From Pseudomonadota bacterium (GTDB lineage: Bacteria; Pseudomonadota; Alphaproteobacteria; Rhizobiales; Phreatobacteraceae), in assembly GCA_023416965.1 (NCBI GenBank), contig JAEZGJ010000119.1, positions 1 to 15,598 on the forward strand: 15,598 nt of DNA. Reading direction: 5' to 3'. A model generated the notes under the pieces. It ran no database searches. It had not been told where the DNA came from and was given only the letters and a program-made list of their open reading frames with translations. Position numbers and translations under genes: made by a program. Positions 7,957 through 13,182 of the stretch are shown here, in pieces (position 1 is the first letter of the stretch; the number at the start of each line of letters is the position of its first letter).

Positions 7957-9408
7957 ATGCCCGTCACCCTCATCAAGAACGCCGCCTGGGTCGTCGCCTT
8001 CGACGGCCGCAAGCACACCTACATGCAGGGCGCGGACGTCGCCTTCGAGGGCGACAAAATCACCCATGTCGGCCCCGGCTTCGCCGGCAAGGCGGACAAG
8101 ACCATCGACGGGACGGGCATGCTGGTCATGCCGGGCCTCGTCAACGTCCATTCCCACCCCGCCTCCGAGCCGATGGCGAAAGGCTGGAACGACGAGCTCG
8201 GCTCGCCGAAGCTCTACCAGTCCGCCCTCTACGAATTCATGCCGCTGTTCCGTGCCGATGCCGGCGGCGCCCCGGACATGGAGGCGATCCCCGCCTCGGC
8301 GACGGTGGCCTATTCCGAACTGCTGCTCTCCGGCGTCACCACCCTGGTCGACATGTCGGTCGCCTGGGACGGCTGGCTCGACACCTTCGCCGCCTCGGGC
8401 CTGCGCGGCGTGCTCTCGCCCATGTACCGCTCGGCCCGCTGGTTCACCAGGAACGGCCATGTCGTCGAATATGAATGGCAGAAGGACGAGGGCGTCCCCG
8501 CCATGGAGGCGGCGATGAAGGTGCTCGACGCCGCGGCGAACCACCCCTCCGGCCGCATGTCCGGCATGGTCTCGCCCAGCCAGATCGACACCTGCACGCC
8601 CGGCCTCATCAAGGCGAGCTTTGCAGAAGCCAAGAAGCGCAAGCTGCCCTTCCAGATCCACGCGGCCCAGTCCGTCGTCGAGTTCCACGAGATCACCCGC
8701 CGCCACGGCATGACCCCCGTCGAGTGGCTCGGTTCCCTCGACGTGCTCTCCGACCGCTCGCTGATCGGCCACGGCATCTTCCTCGACCACCACACCTCGA
8801 CCCACTGGCCGCGCCGCGACGATCTTCAGGACCTCGTCGATACCGGCACGACGGTCGCCCATTGCCCGACCGTCTTCCAGCGCCGCGGCATCACGCTCCA
8901 GACCTTCGGCGAATATGTCCGCCGCGGCGTCAACATGGCGATCGGCACCGACACCTATCCCCACAACATGATCGAGGAGATGCGCCACGTCGCCATCATG
9001 TCGCGCGTGGTGGGCGAGGATTGCTACGACACCCGCTCGGTGGACGTCTTCAACGCCGCCACCCTCGGCGGCGCCAAGGCGCTGGGCCGCAAGGACATCG
9101 GCCGCCTCGCCGTCGGCGCCAAGGCCGACATCGTGCTGGTCGACGTCACCCACGCCTCCATGCGGCCGCTGCGCGACCCCGTCCGCTCGATGATCTATTC
9201 GGCGGCCGAGCGCGCCATCCGCACCGTCTTCGTCGATGGTGAGAAGGTGGTGGACGGCGGCAAGGTTCTGACCATGGATCTCGACGCCGCCTCCGCCAGG
9301 CTCGAGGCGGCCCAGCGCCGCGCCGAGGCCGGCGTCAAGGGGCTCGACTGGGCCAAGCGCGACCACATGAAGATCTCGCCGCTGATGTTCCCGCCGGCCA
9401 AGGGGTGA
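7957..9408 (+). CDS. Amidohydrolase of the AtzA/TrzN-cytosine deaminase type
   Basis: This 483-residue cytoplasmic metal-dependent hydrolase resembles the cytosine deaminase/chlorohydrolase branch of the amidohydrolase superfamily. Likely metal ligands are H65-S-H67 (after the MPGLVNVHSHP strand), H235, H272 (GHGIF) and D332 (IGTDTYPHN); H302-C-P is the conserved HCP motif. In this branch the third His is normally followed by x-x-Glu, the proton-shuttling residue, but here the segment reads H235-A-A-Q238. The C-terminal sandwich domain is present (LAVGAKADIVLVD). Substrates of the branch are ring amines, chlorides or amides of pyrimidines, purines and triazines; the actual substrate is unknown. 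Start: ATG at 7957, with only a weak purine-rich AGAGAA upstream. It follows the ABC operon after a terminator, with a 94-nt gap, so it may have its own promoter or rely on read-through. Confidence 0.9.
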   Translation: MPVTLIKNAAWVVAFDGRKHTYMQGADVAFEGDKITHVGPGFAGKADKTIDGTGMLVMPGLVNVHSHPASEPMAKGWNDELGSPKLYQSALYEFMPLFRADAGGAPDMEAIPASATVAYSELLLSGVTTLVDMSVAWDGWLDTFAASGLRGVLSPMYRSARWFTRNGHVVEYEWQKDEGVPAMEAAMKVLDAAANHPSGRMSGMVSPSQIDTCTPGLIKASFAEAKKRKLPFQIHAAQSVVEFHEITRRHGMTPVEWLGSLDVLSDRSLIGHGIFLDHHTSTHWPRRDDLQDLVDTGTTVAHCPTVFQRRGITLQTFGEYVRRGVNMAIGTDTYPHNMIEEMRHVAIMSRVVGEDCYDTRSVDVFNAATLGGAKALGRKDIGRLAVGAKADIVLVDVTHASMRPLRDPVRSMIYSAAERAIRTVFVDGEKVVDGGKVLTMDLDAASARLEAAQRRAEAGVKGLDWAKRDHMKISPLMFPPAKG

Positions 9409-9433
9409 GGCCAAGCGGGCCAGCGCCTGGGAG

Positions 9434-9470
9434 GGCCCCACCCGTACCCTCCCCGCTGCGCGGGGAGGGG
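9434..9470 (+). repeat. REP-like palindromic unit, left copy
   Basis: It begins with GGCCCCACCCG and contains a perfect 10-bp hairpin, CCCTCCCCGC/GCGGGGAGGG, with a 3-nt loop (9447-9469). Its first 21 bases recur with one difference in the right copy on the opposite strand. It sits between convergent genes, as REP elements usually do. Confidence 0.65.
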
Positions 9471-9496
9471 GACCACAATGTCCCGCACGATCTCCC

Positions 9497-9538
9497 GCGT
9501 CGCGCCTGGCGCATCCGTCGCCGAGTGGGGCGCGACGC
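9497..9538. repeat. Inner inverted repeat between the two REP-like units
   Basis: GCGTCGCGCC at 9497-9506 is perfectly complementary to GGCGCGACGC at 9529-9538, a 10-bp arm with 22 nt between. It lies within the spacer of the REP-like pair, with its axis about 8 nt right of the axis of the outer repeats. Confidence 0.55.
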
Positions 9539-9544
9539 CATAGT

Positions 9545-9585
9545 CCCCTCTCCTCGCGGAGCGAGGGGAGGGTGCGGGTGGGGCC
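9545..9585 (-). repeat. REP-like palindromic unit, right copy (inverted)
   Basis: A 12-bp hairpin (one G-T wobble, loop GGA) spans 9546-9572. The outer arm CGGGTGGGGCC at 9575-9585 is the exact complement of the left copy's arm at 9434-9444. The pair can fold as one large cruciform or as two hairpins, and may stop transcription coming from both sides. Confidence 0.65.
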
Positions 9586-9610
9586 TTCAGGAGGGCGGTG
9601 AGCTCGCCCC

Positions 9611-10741
9611 TCAGCCCCACACCTCGCGCGCCACCTCGACGATCATCTCCAGCTTCCGCCACTGCTCGTCCTCGGCCAGCGTGTTGCCCTCTTCCGTCGA
9701 CGCGAAGCCGCACTGGGGCGACAGGCAGAGCTGCTCGAGGGGCGCGTATTTCGACGCCTCGTCGATGCGCCGCTTGATGTCGTCCTTCTTCTCCAGCACG
9801 CCGGTCTTCGAGGTGACGAGGCCGAGCACCACCGCCTTGCCCTTGGGCAGGAAGCGCAGCGGCTCGAAGCCGCCGGCGCGCTCGGTGTCCCATTCCATGA
9901 AATAGGCGTCCACCGGCATGGCGTTGAACAGCAGGTCGGCGATCGGCTCGTAGCCGCCGGAGGCGACGAAGGTGGAGCGGAAATTGCCGCGACACAGATG
10001 CATGGTGATGGCGAGGTCCTTCGGACGCCCGCCGATCGCCGCGCTCACCATGCCGGCATAGATGCCGCCCTGCTTGTCCGGATCGTCGCCGCGCTCGGCC
10101 AGCATCTTCTTCTGCTCGGGGTCGCAGAGATAGGCGAAGGAGACGTCGTCGAGCTGCAGGTAGCGGCAGCCGGCGTCGTAGAAGGCATGCACGGCCTTGC
10201 GATAGGCCTGGCCGAGATCCTCGTAATAATCGGCCATGTCGGGATAGAGCCCCATGTTGATGAGCTTCCGCCCGCCCCGGTAGTGCAGCATGGAGGGGGA
10301 CGGGATGGTCATCTTCGGCGTGCGCGTCGTGTTCGCCTTGAGGAACTTGAAGTGCTCGACGAAGGGATGGGTGGTGAAGTCGATGCGCCCGGTGACGCGG
10401 GGCGCCTCCGCCTTGGTCTGCACGCCGGCGAACTGGATGCCCTGGTCGAGCTCCACCCGGCTCACGCCGTCGAGCTGCCAGAGGAAGTCGTAGTGCCACC
10501 AGGAGCGGCGGTACTCGCCGTCGGTGACGGCCTGCAGGCCGATCGCCTCCTGCTTGGCGATCAGCTTCTTGATCTCGGCATCCTCCACCGTCCGCAGGCC
10601 GAGGGCGTCGAGCTTGCCGGCCGCATGGGCCGCGCGCGCCTCCTTGAGCGGCTGCGAGCGCAGCAGTGATCCCACCTGGTCGGCGCGATAGGGGCCCGCC
10701 TTGCCGGGCAGGACGGGGGCGGGCGTGGTCAGGGTATTCAT
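9611..10741 (-). CDS. MetE-like zinc methyltransferase (catalytic-domain-only, YxjG-type)
   Basis: This 376-residue protein corresponds to the C-terminal catalytic barrel of cobalamin-independent methionine synthase (MetE is about 750 residues); the N-terminal folate-binding half is absent. Likely thiol-activating zinc ligands are visible: H248-L-C250 (in MHLCRGN), a Glu in MEWDTE (E283 or E287) and C344 (LSPQCGF). The DGEYRRSWWHYDF block near 74-86 is typical of stand-alone homologues annotated as 5-methyltetrahydropteroyltriglutamate-homocysteine methyltransferase. It probably transfers a methyl or alkyl group to or from a thiol; donor and acceptor are unknown. Start: three ATGs occur in a row (10747, 10744, 10741). 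GAGGGAG abuts the first and is 6 nt from the third, so 10741 is chosen. It converges with the AtzA-like gene across REP-like palindromes and diverges from the dioxygenase. Confidence 0.9.
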   Translation of the reverse strand: MNTLTTPAPVLPGKAGPYRADQVGSLLRSQPLKEARAAHAAGKLDALGLRTVEDAEIKKLIAKQEAIGLQAVTDGEYRRSWWHYDFLWQLDGVSRVELDQGIQFAGVQTKAEAPRVTGRIDFTTHPFVEHFKFLKANTTRTPKMTIPSPSMLHYRGGRKLINMGLYPDMADYYEDLGQAYRKAVHAFYDAGCRYLQLDDVSFAYLCDPEQKKMLAERGDDPDKQGGIYAGMVSAAIGGRPKDLAITMHLCRGNFRSTFVASGGYEPIADLLFNAMPVDAYFMEWDTERAGGFEPLRFLPKGKAVVLGLVTSKTGVLEKKDDIKRRIDEASKYAPLEQLCLSPQCGFASTEEGNTLAEDEQWRKLEMIVEVAREVWG

Positions 10742-10807
10742 CATCATCTCCCTCGGGCCGTGGGGCCGGGACCGTCTCGCATCCCCCGGCGGTCTTCTGA
10801 AGAGGAG

Positions 10808-10836
10808 AATAGGGCGGATCGGTCCGGTCTGCCACG
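10808..10836 (-). promoter_or_regulatory. Candidate sigma-70-type promoter of the MetE-like gene
   Basis: On the minus strand, GTGGCA (10836-10831), a 17-nt spacer and CTATTC (10813-10808) resemble the alphaproteobacterial TTGnCn-N17-CTATnn pattern. The RNA would start near 10801, about 60 nt before the chosen ATG. Found by eye only. Confidence 0.4.
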
Positions 10837-10842
10837 GTCATC

Positions 10843-10857
10843 GCGATCCGATCGCGC
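10843..10857. promoter_or_regulatory. 15-bp palindrome, candidate operator in the divergent region
   Basis: CGCGATC-C-GATCGCG is a perfect 7+1+7 dyad in the 245-bp gap between the MetE-like and dioxygenase genes. It lies 6 bp upstream of the proposed -35 of the MetE-like gene, centred near -49, where an activator would typically bind. No regulator gene is present nearby, so the protein that might bind is unknown. Confidence 0.4.
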
Positions 10858-10986
10858 GACGGCGCGGCATCGGCGCAAGCTGGACTTGCAGCGAACCACT
10901 CCCGGAGCCTCTTGCCGCGGGGGGCGGCCCGGCCGATGTCTAGCGGCAACGAAGCGCGGCCCCCGCCGCGTCAGCGAGGACGAGCC

Positions 10987-11937
10987 ATGACCCCCGCTCT
11001 CACCGGCATCCACCATCTCACCGCCGTGTCGGCGGACGCTCCCGGCAACCATGCCTTCTACACGCGCGTCCTCGGCATGCGCCTCGTCAAGCGCACGGTG
11101 AACCAGGACGACACCTCCGCCTATCACCTGTTCTACGGCGACGGCGTCGCCAGCCCCGGTTCCGACATCACCTTCTTCGAATGGCCGGTCCCGCGCGAGC
11201 GCCGCGGCACCAATGCCATCATCCGCACGGCCCTGCGCGTCTCCGGCGAGGCGACCATCCGCTGGTGGGCTGACCGCTTCGCCGCCGAGGGCGTGAAGTG
11301 CGACGCACCCGTCATGCGCGACGGTCGCCTCACCCTCGATTTCGAGGACCCGGAGGGCCAGCGCCTCGCCCTGATCGACGACGGCGGCGCCGGCGAGGCC
11401 CATCCCTGGGATGCGAGCCCGGTTCCCGCCGAGCACCAGATCCGCGGCCTCGGCCCGATCACCGCCAGCGTGCCCGTTCTGGAGACCACCGACCTCGTGC
11501 TCACGCACGTGCTCGGCATGCGCAAGGTGCGTGACTACACCCTGCCCAGCGCCTCGCCCGTCCACGTCTATGCCATGGGCGAGGGCGGCCCGGCGGCGGA
11601 ATATCACGTCGCGGTCGAGCCGCACCTGCCGCAGGCGCGCCAGGGCGCCGGCTCCGTCCACCACGTCGCCTTCCGCACCCCGGACGAGAACGAATATGCC
11701 GGCTGGATCGAGCGGCTGAACGGCCTGCGCATCCCGAGCTCCGGAGCGGTGGACCGCTACTATTTCCGCAGCCTCTATTTCCGCGCGCCCAACGGCATCC
11801 TCTTCGAGATCGCCACCGACGGCCCGGGCTTCGACGTCGACGAGCCGCTCGCCACCATCGGCGAGAAGCTCGCCCTGCCGCCCTTCCTCGAGCCGAAGCG
11901 CGCCGCCATCGAGCGCGGCCTGAAGCCGCTGGGCTGA
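10987..11937 (+). CDS. VOC-superfamily ring-cleaving dioxygenase (MhqO/MhqA-like)
   Basis: This 316-residue protein has two tandem vicinal-oxygen-chelate modules. The N-terminal one opens with TGIHHLTAVSADAPGN and carries the YTRVLGMRLVKRTVNQDD strand set typical of the hydroquinone-type ring-cleaving dioxygenases; the second starts near residue 155. Probable iron ligands are a His in G-I-H9-H10, a His in V-H225-H226-V, and E274 (LFEIATDGPGF). Relatives of about 315 residues open hydroquinone-like aromatic rings using O2 or act in quinone detoxification; the substrate here is not determined. Start: ATG at 10987, with GAGGA about 7 nt upstream; the frame is open from 10912, but the added residues look like leader sequence. 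It is divergent from the MetE-like gene, with a shared 245-bp regulatory region containing a palindrome. Confidence 0.9.
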   Translation: MTPALTGIHHLTAVSADAPGNHAFYTRVLGMRLVKRTVNQDDTSAYHLFYGDGVASPGSDITFFEWPVPRERRGTNAIIRTALRVSGEATIRWWADRFAAEGVKCDAPVMRDGRLTLDFEDPEGQRLALIDDGGAGEAHPWDASPVPAEHQIRGLGPITASVPVLETTDLVLTHVLGMRKVRDYTLPSASPVHVYAMGEGGPAAEYHVAVEPHLPQARQGAGSVHHVAFRTPDENEYAGWIERLNGLRIPSSGAVDRYYFRSLYFRAPNGILFEIATDGPGFDVDEPLATIGEKLALPPFLEPKRAAIERGLKPLG

Positions 11938-11949
11938 CGCGGGGTCGCG

Positions 11950-11980
11950 CTTGTCGCGGGCCGGCGGCGCCGCCTAGGAT
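11950..11980 (+). promoter_or_regulatory. Candidate promoter of the small lipoprotein gene
   Basis: CTTGTC at 11950-11955 is followed by 17 nt and CCTAGGAT at 11973-11980. This fits the CTTGnC-N17 spacing of alphaproteobacterial housekeeping promoters, with TAGGAT as a -10. The RNA would start about 26-28 nt before the ATG at 12014. The spacer is very GC-rich, which lowers confidence. Confidence 0.35.
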
Positions 11981-12013
11981 CGCCCCATCGATTCGAGACC
12001 TTCGGGGCACTCC

Positions 12014-12358
12014 ATGATCCGCGCCGGCCTGCTCCTCGCCATCGTCGCCCTCGGCCTCGCGGCCTGCCAGTCGACCACCGCCGAGGTGCCGGCGCCGCAG
12101 CCCGTGGCCTCCGCCACGCCCAGCTATGTGACCCGACCCGACTTCCGCCTGCCCGAGGGAGCCGGCTGCAGCGGCGACATCGCCCGCTTCCGCGCCGTCA
12201 TGGACAACGACCTCGCCACCGGTCACGTCACCCGCGAGGTGCACGGCCGCGTCATCGCCGACCTGCGGGGCCCGGAGGGCACCTGCGCCGCCGGCCGCGA
12301 CGGCGAGGCCCGGGCCGCGCTGACTGCGGTCAAGCGGCGCTACGGCTACCCCTCCTGA
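12014..12358 (+). CDS. Small lipoprotein, C-(S)G-D-I family, function unknown
   Basis: This 114-residue protein has a lipoprotein signal peptide: a charged start (MIRAG), a hydrophobic core and the lipobox L-A-A-C18, so it should be lipid-anchored in the envelope. The mature part begins with a Pro/Ala/Thr-rich linker (19-48), then a compact domain with C52-S-G-D-I, NDLATGHV (65-72), and C91-A-A-G-R-D, ending in KRRYGYP. The two cysteines could form a disulfide. Similar short proteins recur in Rhizobiales, as far as I recall, without a known role. The ribosome site is weak (GGGG about 8 nt upstream). It appears monocistronic between the dioxygenase and the phosphoesterase operon. Confidence 0.82.
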   Translation: MIRAGLLLAIVALGLAACQSTTAEVPAPQPVASATPSYVTRPDFRLPEGAGCSGDIARFRAVMDNDLATGHVTREVHGRVIADLRGPEGTCAAGRDGEARAALTAVKRRYGYPS

Positions 12359-12367
12359 TCGCCTAAA

Positions 12368-12382
12368 GGCGGCCTTGCCGCC
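12368..12382 (+). terminator. Compact hairpin after the lipoprotein gene
   Basis: GGCGGC and GCCGCC form a 6-bp all-GC stem with loop CTT, 9 nt after the stop codon. There is no T-run, so it is not a clear intrinsic terminator. Its loop and right arm also contain CTTGCC, a possible -35 of the next gene. Confidence 0.35.
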
Positions 12383-12403
12383 GGCGCGGCACCGGCCGAG
12401 GAT
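12374..12403 (+). promoter_or_regulatory. Weak candidate promoter of the phosphoesterase-kinase operon
   Basis: CTTGCC at 12374-12379 is followed at the usual distance by CGAGGAT (12397-12403), in the same phase as the promoter proposed for the neighbouring lipoprotein gene. The -10 is a poor match. It would place the RNA start about 26 nt before the ATG at 12436. Confidence 0.22.
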
Positions 12404-12417
12404 GGTCCACCGGTCGC

Positions 12418-12433
12418 ACGACCCGGGGGTCGT
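12418..12433. promoter_or_regulatory. 16-bp dyad covering the ribosome-binding region of the phosphoesterase gene
   Basis: ACGACCC-GG-GGGTCGT is a perfect dyad ending 2 nt before the ATG at 12436. It contains the only G-rich stretch that could serve as a ribosome site. It may be an operator, or in RNA a short hairpin hiding the start region. Confidence 0.4.
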
Positions 12434-12435
12434 CC

Positions 12436-13176
12436 ATGCGCCTCGCGCTCCTTTCCGACATCCACGGCAATCGCGAGGCTCTCGAGGCAACCCTGGCCCA
12501 TGTGCGGCGCGCCGGTATCGACCGCATTGCCGTTCTCGGTGACATCGTCGGCTACGGCGCCGATCCCGTCGCCTGCACCGACATCGTGATGGATCTCGCC
12601 GCGACGGGCGCCGTCGTGCTCAAGGGCAATCACGACGAGGCAGTGGATCGCGCCGATCCCGACATGAACGCCGACGCCCTCGCGGCCATCGTCTGGACCC
12701 GCGGGGCCCTCAGGGACGACCACCGCCGTTTCCTCGAGGGCCTGCCGCTCACCGCACGGGAAGGTGACCTGCTGCTCGTCCATGCCGGGGCGCGTCATCC
12801 CGACCACTGGCCCTATGTCATGACCGCCCGCGACGCCGAGCTGAGCTTCGGCGCCACGGACGCCCGTCTCGTCGCCTGCGGCCATACTCACGTGCCGGCG
12901 CTGTTCTCGCTGCAGCCGAACCGCACCTGCGTCGGCTTCACCCCGGTCACCGGCATGCCGGTGCCCCTCGCGCCCCATCGCCGCTGGCATGTGAATGTCG
13001 GCGCCGTGGGCCAGCCCCGCGACGGCATCGCCGCCGCCGCCTATGCCGTTCTTGATCTCGCCCAAGGCGTTCTGGAGCCCCATCGTGTTCCCTACGACCA
13101 TCAGGCCGCTGCCGCGAAAATCCGCGCCGCGGGGCTGCCGGATCGGTTGGCGAGCCGCCTCGCTCACGGGAGGTGA
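12436..13176 (+). CDS. Calcineurin-type metallophosphoesterase
   Basis: This 246-residue cytoplasmic phosphoesterase has the complete dinuclear-metal motif set: D8-I-H10-G-N (SDIHGN), G35-D36 (GDIVGYG), G64-N-H-D67, H116 (VHAG) and G149-H-T-H152. The length and the short inserts resemble the YfcE/PrpE/ApaH-like group, which hydrolyse phosphodiesters, nucleoside polyphosphates or phosphoproteins; which one is not decidable here. The VNVGAVGQPRDG segment near 190 matches family members. The start at 12436 is fixed by the SDIHGN motif beginning 7 residues later. It lies 6 nt before the kinase-USP gene, and that gene's ribosome site (GGGAGG) is within this gene's last codons, so the two are translationally coupled. 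Confidence 0.92.
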   Translation: MRLALLSDIHGNREALEATLAHVRRAGIDRIAVLGDIVGYGADPVACTDIVMDLAATGAVVLKGNHDEAVDRADPDMNADALAAIVWTRGALRDDHRRFLEGLPLTAREGDLLLVHAGARHPDHWPYVMTARDAELSFGATDARLVACGHTHVPALFSLQPNRTCVGFTPVTGMPVPLAPHRRWHVNVGAVGQPRDGIAAAAYAVLDLAQGVLEPHRVPYDHQAAAAKIRAAGLPDRLASRLAHGR

Positions 13177-13182
13177 CAGGGC
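13168..13182 (+). promoter_or_regulatory. Ribosome-binding site fixing the kinase-USP start
   Basis: GGGAGGTGA ends with the stop codon of the phosphoesterase gene and is followed by CAGGGC and the ATG at 13183. The strong Shine-Dalgarno and short distance fix the start and imply translation coupled to the upstream gene. Confidence 0.65.

Noticed and set aside
6183..8018. Minus-strand open frame of about 600 codons
   Set aside because: It is antisense to the binding-protein gene, whose signal peptide, family blocks, ribosome site and terminator are all convincing.
9434..9585. CRISPR array or insertion-sequence ends
   Set aside because: There are only two units, in inverted orientation, no regular spacers, no transposase frame and no target-site duplication visible; a REP/REPIN-type element fits better.
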